Assembly (NCBI GenBank): GCA_934320845.1
Contig: CAKRFU010000015.1
Span: 1 to 64,000, forward strand
Length of the DNA: 64,000 nucleotides
Origin: an uncultured Lachnospiraceae bacterium
GTDB taxonomy: Bacteria > Bacillota > Clostridia > Lachnospirales > Lachnospiraceae
Reading direction: 5' to 3'
Shown: in pieces, positions 1 to 9,341 of the stretch
How positions within the stretch are numbered: the stretch's first letter is position 1
Layout of the letters: each line of letters starts with the position of its first letter
The notes under the pieces: model-generated
What the model saw: only the letters and a program-made list of their open reading frames with translations
Database searches by the model: none
Told to the model about the DNA's origin: nothing
Made by a program: the position numbers and the translations under genes

Positions 1-73
1 GGACTTGAACCCACACGTCGTTGCCGACACATGAACCTGAATCATGCCTGTCTGCCAATTCCAGCACTTCCGC
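1..73 (-). tRNA. tRNA-Leu (CAG), partial at window edge
   Basis: Read on the complement, base 73 is the 5' end of a tRNA starting GCGGAAGTG. A 5-bp anticodon stem (CATGA/TCATG) closes the loop TTCAGGT, giving anticodon CAG (bases 37-39). A long variable arm follows, as expected for class II leucine tRNAs, then the start of a T-arm. The acceptor 3' strand lies beyond base 1. Bases 74-190 hold no further gene. Confidence 0.93.
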
Positions 74-194
74 ATATGTTATAAAACACTAAACAATAAT
101 ACCAGCTAATGCCAGGAATGTCAATTAAAAAATAAAAAATATATGGAAAAAGTAAAAAAAAGCAAAAGTTCAAAGACTTATCACATTTGCAGTC

Positions 195-222
195 TTGACT
201 TATATTTTTTTTTCGATAGAAT
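195..222 (+). promoter_or_regulatory. sigma-A type promoter for the foldase-like gene
   Basis: TTGACT at 195-200 and TAGAAT at 217-222 are separated by 16 bp, about 65 bp before the start at 289. No terminator is visible before purL, so the transcript may continue into it. Confidence 0.5.
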
Positions 223-288
223 AGAAGATAGCGTTTTATCACATATATAAGTGATTTGTGCGTATAGAATACATTTGGAGGAGCAACA

Positions 289-1614
289 ATGAATTCATCA
301 AAGAAAATAATGAATCAGCAGAATAGTGACAGTGAAAAAAAATCAAATACTGTAGCTAAAGCTGCAACAAGCAAAACAAGATTAGGAAAAAGTTCAGGCA
401 GAAATGTCAAGGCAATTGTATGGAGTGCCATCTGTATAGTTTTGGTACTTGTACTTTGTATTGGTGTTGGTATACAGCAGTTCAAGCCGCAGGTAGCTTT
501 TTCAGTTAACGGAACTAAGATAACAATGGATGATATGATGTATCCGATTTATGTCAAAGAGTCAACTTATCTTCCATATGATGAGATGTATCAGGCATAT
601 ATGGGAACTTCCGTGTGGGAGTCAACTTATCAGGGAAGTGATACAAATGTACCATCAGGAATATCAAACAAGATAGGTATCAAGCAGGAAGTATTAGATG
701 AAGAAGAAGCTTATGAGGTTCTTTATCAGGAAGCAAAAAAGGCAGGATATAAACTTAGCTCAGATGATGAGAAGAAAGTCGAAAAAAATGTTACACAGGC
801 AAGAAAAGGCTTGACATGGGTTCAGAAACTTCGTCTTAGCATGTCAAAGAAAAATCTTACAAAGAGATTCGAAAAGACAGTTCTTGCTGACAAATTTAAA
901 TCTGACAAGCAGAAAGAATTAAATAAAGGAGTTGATAAAGACTCAGTTATTAAAAAGATTTCTAAGAAAGATTACCGTGAGTATGATGTTCAGTATTATG
1001 CTGTACCGCTTTCAAAGACAGACAGCAACGGAAATACTAAACAGGTTTCAGATGCTAAGAAGAAATCATATGAAACTGAAATTAAAAAACTTGCTAAAAA
1101 AGCAGCAACAGCAAAAGATTTCACAAAGCTTATCGGAAGCAAGGATAAGACAGACATTACCTATAACAAAGCAGAATTTACTGAGAAAGACGGATGGTCA
1201 TATCTTTCAGCAGCCAATTTGAAGAAGGTTAAGGCGATGAAGAACGGTACGATTTCACAGGTATTTCTTGATGAAAAAGCAGGATACTATGTATTTGTGA
1301 AGATGATTGACAATAACTCGACATCAAGCTATCAGAAAGCATGTGATTCCGCAGTTACATCTGCACAGACAGAGAAATATAATAAATGGTATGAAAAGCT
1401 TAAAGAGACATACAAAATAAATGTTAATGCAAGTGTTTGGAATGATGTCACAATAGGAACAATGACAACAGAAATAGTAACAGCAGATGATTTACAGAAG
1501 ATGAGCAAAGAGTCTTCTTCATCAAAGAAGTCATCATCAAGTAAATCTTCATCATCATCTTCTTCTGAAAAGTCATCGTCAAGTGAGTCATCATCAAGCA
1601 GCTCATCAAAATAA
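289..1614 (+). CDS. membrane-anchored SurA/PrsA-like foldase protein
   Basis: 441 aa, start set by GGAGG at 278-282. A basic, Ser/Lys-rich N-terminus (1-40) is followed by one membrane segment (about 41-62), so the bulk should be extracytoplasmic. Residues about 70-400 are Lys-rich and helical with the layout of SurA-N/PpiC foldases: an N-terminal helical arm, then a small segment (about 225-345) like a parvulin domain. No lipobox Cys is seen, so it is not a classical PrsA lipoprotein. The last 35 residues (about 406-441) are almost pure Ser with some Lys, a low-complexity tail. Likely helps secreted proteins fold; isomerase activity is inferred. A bacterial trigger-factor-like chaperone is the alternative. 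Confidence 0.6.
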   Translation: MNSSKKIMNQQNSDSEKKSNTVAKAATSKTRLGKSSGRNVKAIVWSAICIVLVLVLCIGVGIQQFKPQVAFSVNGTKITMDDMMYPIYVKESTYLPYDEMYQAYMGTSVWESTYQGSDTNVPSGISNKIGIKQEVLDEEEAYEVLYQEAKKAGYKLSSDDEKKVEKNVTQARKGLTWVQKLRLSMSKKNLTKRFEKTVLADKFKSDKQKELNKGVDKDSVIKKISKKDYREYDVQYYAVPLSKTDSNGNTKQVSDAKKKSYETEIKKLAKKAATAKDFTKLIGSKDKTDITYNKAEFTEKDGWSYLSAANLKKVKAMKNGTISQVFLDEKAGYYVFVKMIDNNSTSSYQKACDSAVTSAQTEKYNKWYEKLKETYKINVNASVWNDVTIGTMTTEIVTADDLQKMSKESSSSKKSSSSKSSSSSSSEKSSSSESSSSSSSK

Positions 1615-1653
1615 CAGCATTAACAGGAAGAAAAAGGAAATGGAGGCACCGCA

Positions 1654-4600
1654 ATGGGAAGTGTAAGAAGGATTTATGTTGAAAAGAAACAGCCATACGC
1701 AGTACATGCAAAAGAACTCAAAGAAGAAGTAAAGCGCTATCTTGGTATAAAGAGCATTACAAATGTCAGAGTGCTTATTCGTTATGATGTTGAAAATCTT
1801 AGTGAAGCAACTTACAAGCAGGCTCTGGGAACAGTATTTTCAGAACCGCCTGTTGACAACTGCTATGAAAGTGAATTTGAAAAAGCTGATGGAAGTTTTG
1901 TTTTTTCGGTTGAGTATCTTCCAGGACAGTTTGACCAGAGAGCAGATTCGGCAGAGCAGTGTGTTAAGCTTTTAAATGAAAAGGAAAATCCTGTCATACG
2001 TTCTGCGACAACGTATGTTTTTGAAGGAGAGATTGCTAAACAGGACGAGGAAAGAATTAAAGAGTATTGTATCAATCCCGTTGACTCAAGAGAGGCTTTA
2101 GAGACTATTCCGGATACACTTGTACAGGAATTTGACGAGCCGGCAGATGTTGCTGTATTTGATGGCTTTAGAAATATGTCAGAGGCCGAACTTAAAAAAT
2201 TATATGAGTCTCTTAATCTTGCGATGACATTTAAGGATTTTCTTCATATTCAGAATTATTTTAAGGGTGAAGAAAACAGGGATCCTTCTGTGACAGAAAT
2301 CCGTGTACTTGATACATATTGGTCTGACCATTGCCGTCATACAACATTTCAGACAGAACTTAAAAATGTTAAATTTGAGGACGGATATTATAACGCACCT
2401 ATCGAGGCATCTTATGAAATGTATGAAGATGCGAGAAAGGAACTTTTTAAGAACAGACCTGACAAATATGTTTCACTTATGGATATTGCACTTATGGGTA
2501 TGCGTAAACTTAAAGCTGACGGAAAACTTGATGATATGGAAGAGTCAGACGAGATTAATGCATGTTCAATAGTAGTTCCTGTTGAGATTGACGGAAAGAC
2601 AGAAGAATGGCTTATATTCTTTAAGAATGAAACACATAATCATCCTACGGAGATTGAGCCTTTTGGTGGTGCCGCAACATGTCTTGGCGGTGCTATCCGT
2701 GACCCTCTCTCAGGCCGTGGTTATGTATATCAGGCAATGCGTGTAACAGGTGCTGCAGACCCTACAGTATCGATGAAAGATACACTTTCAGGAAAACTTC
2801 CACAGCGTAAGATTGTAACAGGTGCCGCAAAGGGATACAGTTCATATGGAAACCAGATAGGACTTGCAACAGGACTTGTAAATGAGATATATCATCCAAA
2901 TTATGTTGCAAAGAGAATGGAGATAGGTGCTGTTATGGGTGCTGCTCCAAGACGCAATGTAATTCGTGAAAATTCTGATCCGGGAGATATTATTATTCTT
3001 CTTGGAGGCCGAACAGGTCGTGACGGTATTGGTGGGGCTACAGGCTCATCAAAGGCTCATACCACAAAATCAATTGATGTGTGCGGAGCTGAGGTTCAGA
3101 AAGGTAATGCACCTACAGAGAGAAAAATACAGCGCCTTTTCAGAAGAGAAGAAGTTAGTTCAATCATAAAGAAATGTAACGACTTTGGTGCAGGTGGAGT
3201 TTCTGTAGCTATTGGAGAACTTGCAGACGGACTTAAGGTAAATCTTGACAAAGTTCCAAAGAAATATGCGGGTCTTGACGGAACAGAACTTGCAATTTCA
3301 GAGTCTCAGGAACGTATGGCTGTTGTTGTTGACAGCAAGGATGTAGACAAGATGCTTAAATTTGCCGAGGAGGAGAACCTTGAAGCAGTGGCAGTTGCCG
3401 AGGTTACAGAAGAGCCTAGACTTGTTCTTTCATGGAGAGATAAAGTTATTGTTGACCTTTCAAGAGCGTTCCTTGATACCAACGGTGCACACCAGGAGAC
3501 AGATGTAGTTGTCACAATGCCTGATGAGAAAGCAAACTATTTTGAAGAGAAAAAGGATACTAAAGACATAAAGAAAGCATGGCTTGATACATTATCAGAT
3601 TTAAATGTATGCTCACAGAAAGGACTTGTCGAGATGTTTGACAGTTCTATCGGTGCGGCAAGTGTATATATGCCATACGGTGGTAAATATCAGCTTACAC
3701 CTACTCAGTCAATGGTTGCAAAACTTCCGATGTCTGAGGGCAAATGTGATACGGTTACTATGATGAGTTATGGACTTGACCCTTATCTTGCAAGCTGGAG
3801 TCCATATCATGGTTCTGTGTATGCAGTTATCTCATCTGTAGCAAAAATCGTTGCAGCGGGTGGAGATTACAGTAAGATAAGATTTACATTCCAGGAGTAT
3901 TTTAGAAGACTCGGAGAAGATCCAAAACGTTGGGGCGAGCCTATGGCAGCACTCTTAGGTGCATATGATGCACAGATAAAGCTTGGTCTTCCTTCAATCG
4001 GAGGTAAAGACAGCATGTCAGGTTCATTCAATGATATAGATGTACCTCCTACACTCTGCTCATTTGCAGTTGATATTGCTAAGACAGGAGATATTGTTTC
4101 ACCTGAACTTAAGAAAGCAGGAAATGTTTTAGTGAAATTTGATATAGAAAAAGATAAATATTCGCTTCCTGTATATGAGCAGCTTATGGCACTTTATTCA
4201 AAGATTACAGATATGATAAAATCAAAGGTTATCGTTTCTGCATATGCAGTAGGTTTTGGCGGTATCTGTGAAGCTGTCAGCAAGATGGCATTCGGTAACG
4301 GATTTGGTGTAAAAGTTGAAGAAAGTCTTGATAGGGATGAATTATTTGCAAAAGATTACGGCTCTATCATAGCTGAAGTATCAGCAGATGATCTTGACAA
4401 GATTAGTGCAGAATATAAGAAGATAGCAGTTGTAACTGATGATGCTGAATTCGTATATGGAGATACAAAAATTTCCATGAAAGAAGCACTTGAGAACTGG
4501 ATGGGCAGACTTGAAAGTGTGTTCCCTACACGTTCAGATGTTGAGCAGACTAAGCTCGAGGATAAGCTTTTCGATGCAAAAACGGTTTATACTGCAAAGA

Positions 4601-5409
4601 ATAAAGTTGCAAGACCTAAGGTATTTATACCTGTATTCCCTGGTACAAACTGCGAATACGATACAACAAAAGCATTTGAACTTGCGGGTGCAGATGTAGA
4701 GACTGTTGTATTTAAGAACATGACAGAGAGCCAGATTGTAGAATCTGTAAATGCATTTGAGAAAGCAATCAGGGATTCTCAGATACTTATGTTCTCAGGT
4801 GGATTTAGTGCAGGTGATGAGCCTGACGGTTCAGCTAAGTTCATCGCATCTATCTTTAGAAATACAAAGATTATGGATGCGGTACACGAACTTTTACAGA
4901 AAAGAGACGGACTCGCACTCGGTATCTGTAACGGATTTCAGGCACTTATTAAGCTTGGACTTGTACCATTTGGTGAGATTAAACCTCAGACAGCAGATGC
5001 ACCTACACTTACTACAAACAGTATAGGCCGTCATATATCTAAGTCAGTATATACAAAGGTAGTAACAAACAAGTCACCATGGCTTATGAAAGCAGAACTC
5101 GGCGGAGTATATGCAATACCTGCATCACATGGAGAGGGACGTTTTGTAGCACCTAAAAATGTGATAGATGACTTATTTGCAAATGGTCAGGTAGCGACAA
5201 GATATGTAGACCTTAACGGAGTGCCTACAATGGACGAGGATTACAATCCAAATGGCTCATATGCAGCTATTGAGGGAATTACAAGCCCTGATGGAAGAGT
5301 GCTCGGTAAGATGGCTCATTCAGAGAGAATCGGTGACAGTGTTGCTATAAATATTGTCGGAAACCAGAATCAGCATATATTTGAATCAGGTGTTTCATAT
5401 TTTAAATAA
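1654..5409 (+). CDS. purL: phosphoribosylformylglycinamidine synthase (single chain)
   Basis: 1251 aa enzyme of step 4 of purine synthesis, converting FGAR, glutamine and ATP to FGAM. It is the long form in which synthetase and glutaminase are one chain, not PurL/Q/S. The N-terminal PurS-like part is followed by two AIR-synthase-type halves; ETHNHPTEIEPFGGAAT and the SGRGYVYQAMR region are typical. The class I glutamine amidotransferase domain begins near residue 986 (FPGTNCEYD), with the nucleophile in LGICNGFQ (Cys1092) and His1159/Glu1161 in SHGEGRF. GGAGG 11 nt upstream fixes the start. It stands alone, with tRNA-Gly genes just after it; no purine riboswitch is seen upstream. Confidence 0.97.
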   Translation: MGSVRRIYVEKKQPYAVHAKELKEEVKRYLGIKSITNVRVLIRYDVENLSEATYKQALGTVFSEPPVDNCYESEFEKADGSFVFSVEYLPGQFDQRADSAEQCVKLLNEKENPVIRSATTYVFEGEIAKQDEERIKEYCINPVDSREALETIPDTLVQEFDEPADVAVFDGFRNMSEAELKKLYESLNLAMTFKDFLHIQNYFKGEENRDPSVTEIRVLDTYWSDHCRHTTFQTELKNVKFEDGYYNAPIEASYEMYEDARKELFKNRPDKYVSLMDIALMGMRKLKADGKLDDMEESDEINACSIVVPVEIDGKTEEWLIFFKNETHNHPTEIEPFGGAATCLGGAIRDPLSGRGYVYQAMRVTGAADPTVSMKDTLSGKLPQRKIVTGAAKGYSSYGNQIGLATGLVNEIYHPNYVAKRMEIGAVMGAAPRRNVIRENSDPGDIIILLGGRTGRDGIGGATGSSKAHTTKSIDVCGAEVQKGNAPTERKIQRLFRREEVSSIIKKCNDFGAGGVSVAIGELADGLKVNLDKVPKKYAGLDGTELAISESQERMAVVVDSKDVDKMLKFAEEENLEAVAVAEVTEEPRLVLSWRDKVIVDLSRAFLDTNGAHQETDVVVTMPDEKANYFEEKKDTKDIKKAWLDTLSDLNVCSQKGLVEMFDSSIGAASVYMPYGGKYQLTPTQSMVAKLPMSEGKCDTVTMMSYGLDPYLASWSPYHGSVYAVISSVAKIVAAGGDYSKIRFTFQEYFRRLGEDPKRWGEPMAALLGAYDAQIKLGLPSIGGKDSMSGSFNDIDVPPTLCSFAVDIAKTGDIVSPELKKAGNVLVKFDIEKDKYSLPVYEQLMALYSKITDMIKSKVIVSAYAVGFGGICEAVSKMAFGNGFGVKVEESLDRDELFAKDYGSIIAEVSADDLDKISAEYKKIAVVTDDAEFVYGDTKISMKEALENWMGRLESVFPTRSDVEQTKLEDKLFDAKTVYTAKNKVARPKVFIPVFPGTNCEYDTTKAFELAGADVETVVFKNMTESQIVESVNAFEKAIRDSQILMFSGGFSAGDEPDGSAKFIASIFRNTKIMDAVHELLQKRDGLALGICNGFQALIKLGLVPFGEIKPQTADAPTLTTNSIGRHISKSVYTKVVTNKSPWLMKAELGGVYAIPASHGEGRFVAPKNVIDDLFANGQVATRYVDLNGVPTMDEDYNPNGSYAAIEGITSPDGRVLGKMAHSERIGDSVAINIVGNQNQHIFESGVSYFK

Positions 5410-5439
5410 AAAATGTCAAATAAAAAATCAAAAAAAGTG

Positions 5440-5468
5440 TTGACAAATACTAAACTATAATGTAATAT
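5440..5468 (+). promoter_or_regulatory. promoter of the tRNA-Gly cluster
   Basis: Perfect -35 TTGACA (5440-5445), 17-bp spacer, -10 TAATAT (5463-5468). It lies 40 bp before the first tRNA. The -35 context and -10 resemble the promoter at 25928. Confidence 0.65.
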
Positions 5469-5507
5469 ATATCTTGCTTGCGGCGAACGGCTCGCAGGCA
5501 AGAAAAT

Positions 5508-5579
5508 GCACGAGTGGCTCAGTGGTGGAGTATCGCCTTGCCAAGGCGAGGGTCGCGGGTTCGAATCCCGTCTCGTGCT
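5508..5579 (+). tRNA. tRNA-Gly (GCC), copy 1
   Basis: Acceptor arms GCACGAG/CTCGTGC with discriminator T. Anticodon stem TCGCC/GGCGA closes loop TTGCCAA, anticodon GCC at 5540-5542. The T-arm carries GGTTCGAATCC. CCA is not encoded. Confidence 0.97.
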
Positions 5580-5646
5580 TAAGACAAAATTCAAAGACAC
5601 AGGTTGTTTTTGAAAGTCTTACAATTAGGTAACTCTTTTAGAGAGT

Positions 5647-5718
5647 GCACGAGTGGCTCAGTGGTGGAGTATCGCCTTGCCAAGGCGAGGGTCGCGGGTT
5701 CGAATCCCGTCTCGTGCT
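5647..5718 (+). tRNA. tRNA-Gly (GCC), copy 2
   Basis: Identical over 72 nt to copy 1, 139 bp downstream. Same acceptor stem, anticodon and T-loop. Confidence 0.97.
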
Positions 5719-5786
5719 TGAGACGAAATTCAAGAACAAGTTTGGTTTTTGAAAGTCTACAATTACATACAACTCTTTTAGAGAAT

Positions 5787-5858
5787 GCACGAGTGGCTCA
5801 GTGGTGGAGTATCGCCTTGCCAAGGCGAGGGTCGCGGGTTCGAATCCCGTCTCGTGCT
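5787..5858 (+). tRNA. tRNA-Gly (GCC), copy 3
   Basis: Identical to copies 1 and 2, 140 bp after copy 2. A terminator follows 13 nt later, so the three probably form one transcript. Confidence 0.97.
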
Positions 5859-5870
5859 TTTGTTTTTTAT

Positions 5871-5901
5871 AGGGCGAAACAATTAAGTTTTGCCCTTTTT
5901 T
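5871..5901 (+). terminator. terminator after tRNA-Gly cluster
   Basis: AGGGCGAAAC (5871-5880) pairs with GTTTTGCCCT (5887-5896) with one G-T pair and a 6-nt loop, followed directly by a T run to 5901. Confidence 0.85.
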
Positions 5902-5969
5902 CAAAATCAGATTTTTTAAGTTATATTATTTGTGCAGTTTTGTTTATGTACATGGAAATGGAGGCTCAA

Positions 5970-6167
5970 ATGGTTGTAACAGAATATTCACTTATAGGTG
6001 CGTTGTTAAGGTTTTATCCTGAAACTATTGAGGATTTTAAAGAAGTCGGGATGAATTGTGTGGGATGTCCCTCATCGGCAAAAGAGACAATAGGACAGGC
6101 ATGCAATGTTCATTCAGTAGATGTAAATGAACTTATCAGGAAACTGGATAAACGAATAAACGGATAG
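5970..6167 (+). CDS. DUF1858 domain protein (small CxxC protein)
   Basis: 65 aa. GGAGG at 5960-5964 points to ATG 5970; the same frame is open further upstream through the tRNAs, but that part is not coding. The protein matches the DUF1858 pattern: an N-terminal segment on the theme of 'evaluxxyPe', then NCVGCPSS with a CxxC pair (residues about 28-31), then a helical end. In this family, often found with hybrid-cluster proteins, the CxxC is thought to be redox-active or metal binding. No redox partner gene is next to it here, so its role is open. Confidence 0.85.
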   Translation: MVVTEYSLIGALLRFYPETIEDFKEVGMNCVGCPSSAKETIGQACNVHSVDVNELIRKLDKRING

Positions 6168-6210
6168 TTTTTTGTAAATGCTTTTTATGAACTTATACGG
6201 GAGGAGTATT

Positions 6211-7899
6211 ATGGGAAAAAAGAAAAATAAGGAGAAAAAAGAAAGGGAGAACATCAATATAAAAACAAAAGTTTATGTGATATTTACTGTTTTGCTTATT
6301 GCATTGATAGGAATATATTATTATACTTTCCATCCTGCGGTAAATATTCATCTTGAGCCGTTTTGGGGCGCTGTTATAGTAGTATTTATTGGATTTGGCT
6401 GCATATTTGCACTAAATCAGATAAAGGATGCGTGGTTCTCTAATGTATCAGAGGTGCTTAGGGAGAGAAAACTGTCTTTTATGACAAAATTTTTCTTTAC
6501 ACTTGCGATTTTAGCTGTTTTTGTTTTTGCGATTGGTTCGATTGCCGGGCTGAAAGTTTTCAGGGCGAAAACATATTCACAGATGCTTAAAGTTAAGGCA
6601 TATGATTTCGCAAAGGATATAGACGAAACTGAGCAGATAACTGATATAGCCCTTATGGACACGGCAAGTGCCAAAATATTTGGAAACAGAAAAATAGGCT
6701 CGCTGTCGGATGTGGTCAGCCAGTATGAAGTAGAGGATGCATACACACAGATTAGCGTGGAGAAACAACCGTTTAAGGTATCTGCGCTTAAATATGCAAG
6801 TTTCTTTAAATGGTGGAACAACAGAGACAAAGGAATACCTGGTTATGTCAAGATAAATCCAGTAAATTCCAATGCAGAATATGTAGAGCTTGACAAAGGG
6901 ATGAAATATGTTCCGTCGGCATATTTTAACTATAACCTTGAAAGACATGTACAGCTTAAATATCCATCCAAGATAATAAACGGATATAATTTTGAGGTTG
7001 ATGACAACGGAAAGCCTTATTATGTATGCCCAACGGTTACAGCTAAGATAGGTCTTTTTGGAGGTGTTGACGTAAACGGAGTTATAATATGTGACCCTGT
7101 GAGCGGTGACTGTGATTATTATAAGATTAACAATATTCCAAGCTGGGTTGACAATGTCTACAATGGTCATCTTCTTGAAAAGAAGTACAATTGGTATGGA
7201 TTGCTTTCAGATGGATTTATAAACAGTGTAATTGGTCAGAAAGGCTGTAAGCAGACTACTGATGATTTCGGATACAAGATAATTGGTGATGATGTATGGA
7301 TATATACAGGTGTCACTTCGGTAAATGGTGACCAGTCCAATATCGGTTTTGTTATGATGAATCAAAGAACGTCAGAAGCAAGGTATTATAAAGTATCAGG
7401 GGCAGAGGAACACTCTGCAATGTCGGCGGCAGAAGGTGAGGTACAGGAGAAAGGATATAAAGCATCTTTTCCGAGCCTGATAAATGTTGCCGGGGTACCG
7501 ACATATATCATGGTGTTAAAAGATGATGGCGGTCTTGTGAAGATGTATGCGATGGTAAATGTTTCGCAGTATAATATGGTTGCAACTGCGACTTCACAGT
7601 CGGAAGTATTCTCGAATTATAAAAAGATGCTTGCAAAGAGTGGAAAAGGAGAGAATATAGAACGCAGCCTAAAGACAATAGACATAGAACTTAGAGATAT
7701 CAGATTTATAAACACTGAGGATGGAACAATAGTTTACCTTGTTTCTGAGGACGGAAAAATCTTTAAGCAGGCATTTGCTGAGAATGAGCATCTTGTTGGA
7801 TTAAAAGCCGGGGACAAATTAAGAATTGAGTATGAATCTTCAGGAGATGATGCGGACGATATAGCATATATGACATCGTATGAGTATATTGAGAAGTAA
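6211..7899 (+). CDS. conserved membrane protein, function unknown
   Basis: 562 aa, started at ATG 6211 because GGGAGGAG lies 5-10 nt before it; an in-frame ATG at 6178 lacks a ribosome site. A Lys/Glu-rich N-terminus is followed by three membrane segments (about 21-40, 50-71, 94-112), then a 450-residue domain that should be outside the cell. That domain is rich in Tyr, Gly and Asp and has no Cys cluster or active-site motif I recognise. The C-terminus (about 500-560) is a beta-rich segment. It follows the DUF1858 gene by 43 bp and may be co-transcribed. No terminator is seen after it. Confidence 0.7.
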   Translation: MGKKKNKEKKERENINIKTKVYVIFTVLLIALIGIYYYTFHPAVNIHLEPFWGAVIVVFIGFGCIFALNQIKDAWFSNVSEVLRERKLSFMTKFFFTLAILAVFVFAIGSIAGLKVFRAKTYSQMLKVKAYDFAKDIDETEQITDIALMDTASAKIFGNRKIGSLSDVVSQYEVEDAYTQISVEKQPFKVSALKYASFFKWWNNRDKGIPGYVKINPVNSNAEYVELDKGMKYVPSAYFNYNLERHVQLKYPSKIINGYNFEVDDNGKPYYVCPTVTAKIGLFGGVDVNGVIICDPVSGDCDYYKINNIPSWVDNVYNGHLLEKKYNWYGLLSDGFINSVIGQKGCKQTTDDFGYKIIGDDVWIYTGVTSVNGDQSNIGFVMMNQRTSEARYYKVSGAEEHSAMSAAEGEVQEKGYKASFPSLINVAGVPTYIMVLKDDGGLVKMYAMVNVSQYNMVATATSQSEVFSNYKKMLAKSGKGENIERSLKTIDIELRDIRFINTEDGTIVYLVSEDGKIFKQAFAENEHLVGLKAGDKLRIEYESSGDDADDIAYMTSYEYIEK

Positions 7900-8055
7900 A
7901 AGAGAGCAATTGCTTGAAATAATGTATTAATATCATGAAAACTGACAGTTTATATTTATTTAATAATTGTTCATAATTAGACACATTGTATTTTGCTCAT
8001 AATGCGATAATATATTTATTATAATAAACATATCGTTTTGAAAGGGCTTGATATT

Positions 8056-8463
8056 ATGAGAGAAAAAATTGCCAGATTTATGCAGGGTAGATATGGAGTA
8101 GATCAGTTTAGTAACTTTCTGGTAATGTTTGCAGTAGTACTTATGGTTTTAGAGATGCTTATAAGAATACCGGTATTTCATTTTATCTGCAATATTGTTA
8201 CACTGTTTGCCATAGTGTATGCATATGTTAGAATATTGTCAAAAAATCATAGTAAACGATATGCTGAAAATGAAAAGTTTATGAGGTTCTATGGTCGTTT
8301 TAAAAGCAGTATCGCCAGAAAAAAAGCCAATATGGTACAGAGAAGGACACATCGCATATATAAATGTCCTAATTGCAAACAGAGTATAAGAGTGCCAAAG
8401 GGAAAGGGCAGAATTGCGATTACATGTCCAAGGTGTAAAACTGAATTTATAAAAAGGAGCTGA
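8056..8463 (+). CDS. small membrane protein with C-terminal zinc ribbon
   Basis: 135 aa from ATG 8056, preceded by AAAGGG; a TTG at 8038 in the same frame has no ribosome site. Two hydrophobic segments (about 20-37 and 40-60) are followed by a basic linker and a zinc ribbon with CPNC (104/107) and CPRC (124/127). It is the first of three closely packed genes (zinc ribbon, DUF5685, DnaJ) with gaps of 5 bp and -4 bp, so translational coupling is likely. The job is unknown; the ribbon faces the cytoplasm if the two helices form a hairpin. Confidence 0.75.
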   Translation: MREKIARFMQGRYGVDQFSNFLVMFAVVLMVLEMLIRIPVFHFICNIVTLFAIVYAYVRILSKNHSKRYAENEKFMRFYGRFKSSIARKKANMVQRRTHRIYKCPNCKQSIRVPKGKGRIAITCPRCKTEFIKRS

Positions 8464-8468
8464 TATAC

Positions 8469-9341
8469 TTGTTTGGTTATATCATTCCAAATTATGATGA
8501 ATTGAAAATAAAAGATTTCAAGACATATCATGCTTATTACTGCGGCTTGTGCAGAAGCTTAAAAGAACAGTCGGGAGTGAGCAGTCAGATATCGCTGACA
8601 TACGATATGACATTTTTAGGACTTCTGTTGTCTTCGTTATATGAAGATGGAAATGTATCGACAGCGGAGTGCAGATGCATTGCACATCCCGGAAATAAAC
8701 ATCTATATGTTAGATCTGACTGCTTAAAATATGCTGCTGATATGAATGTCATTATGACATATTATAAATGTGTGGACGATTGGAACGACGAGAAAAAAAT
8801 ATTAAAAGCTTTTTATGGTCATATATTGAAAAAAAAGGAAAAAAGATTATTTCCTTTTTATGAAGAGAAGATTAAAATAATAACGGAAAATCTTGCTAAT
8901 CTTTATATGGCAGAAAAACAGAACTGCAAAGAACTCGATGAGGTGTCAGGATATTTCGGCAGGATATGTGAGGCAATATTTGTTTATAAGGAAGATGAAT
9001 GGTCTGATTTTCTTGCAAATATAGGTTTTTATCTCGGAAAATTCATATATCTGCTTGACGCATACGAGGATTTGGAAGAGGATAAGAGAAAAAAGTGTTT
9101 CAATCCTTTTGTGGGAATACAGACTCAGAAAAAAGAAAAGTTTGATGAGTTTGTACATCAGATTCTTTTGATGATGATGTCGAATGTCGGACGGGCATTT
9201 GAGAGACTGCCGATAGTTGCAAATGCGTCTATTCTAAAAAACATAATTTATTCGGGAGTATGGCAGAAATACAATAAAATTGTAAATAAAACAGATGATG
9301 ATAATCTTAAAAAGAATAATCCGGATTGGAGGAAAGTATGA
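8469..9341 (+). CDS. DUF5685 family protein
   Basis: 290 aa, TTG start with AAAGGAGC 8-13 nt upstream. The N-terminus ([15 protein letters not shown], then [13 protein letters not shown]) matches DUF5685 as I know it, including the invariant CGLC pair near residues 25-28; further Cys at about 74 and 76 could complete a metal site. The rest is helical, with DDWNDEKK and [11 protein letters not shown] segments recalling Asp-rich helices of prenyl-synthase-like folds, though this is only a visual likeness. The stop overlaps the DnaJ gene (ATGA), which implies coupled translation. No function is established. Confidence 0.8.
   Translation: MFGYIIPNYDELKIKDFKTYHAYYCGLCRSLKEQSGVSSQISLTYDMTFLGLLLSSLYEDGNVSTAECRCIAHPGNKHLYVRSDCLKYAADMNVIMTYYKCVDDWNDEKKILKAFYGHILKKKEKRLFPFYEEKIKIITENLANLYMAEKQNCKELDEVSGYFGRICEAIFVYKEDEWSDFLANIGFYLGKFIYLLDAYEDLEEDKRKKCFNPFVGIQTQKKEKFDEFVHQILLMMMSNVGRAFERLPIVANASILKNIIYSGVWQKYNKIVNKTDDDNLKKNNPDWRKV

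Larger units (their letters stand above)
5508..5858 (+). repeat. tandem triplication of tRNA-Gly plus spacer
   Basis: Unit length is 139-140 bp. The two spacers are related too: each holds a segment like TTTTTGAAAGTCT followed by AACTCTTTTAGAGA before the next tRNA. The tRNAs are identical while the spacers have drifted, as expected from duplication with selection or gene conversion on the tRNAs. Confidence 0.85.

Noticed and set aside
1515..1614. Short-unit repeat of TCA/TCT codons at the end of the first gene
   Set aside because: This is the Ser-rich tail of a protein, low-complexity codon repetition and not a separate repeat element.
5604..6167. 187-residue open frame over tRNA-Gly copies 2-3
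   Set aside because: It runs through two tRNA genes and the terminator. Only the part from ATG 5970 has a ribosome site and family likeness (DUF1858).
6577..7170. 197-residue minus-strand open frame inside the 6211 gene
   Set aside because: No ribosome site, Cys/Ile/Tyr-rich unnatural composition, lies fully inside a better supported gene. Other long opposite-strand frames (for example 15651-16214 and 59534-60313) were rejected for the same reason.
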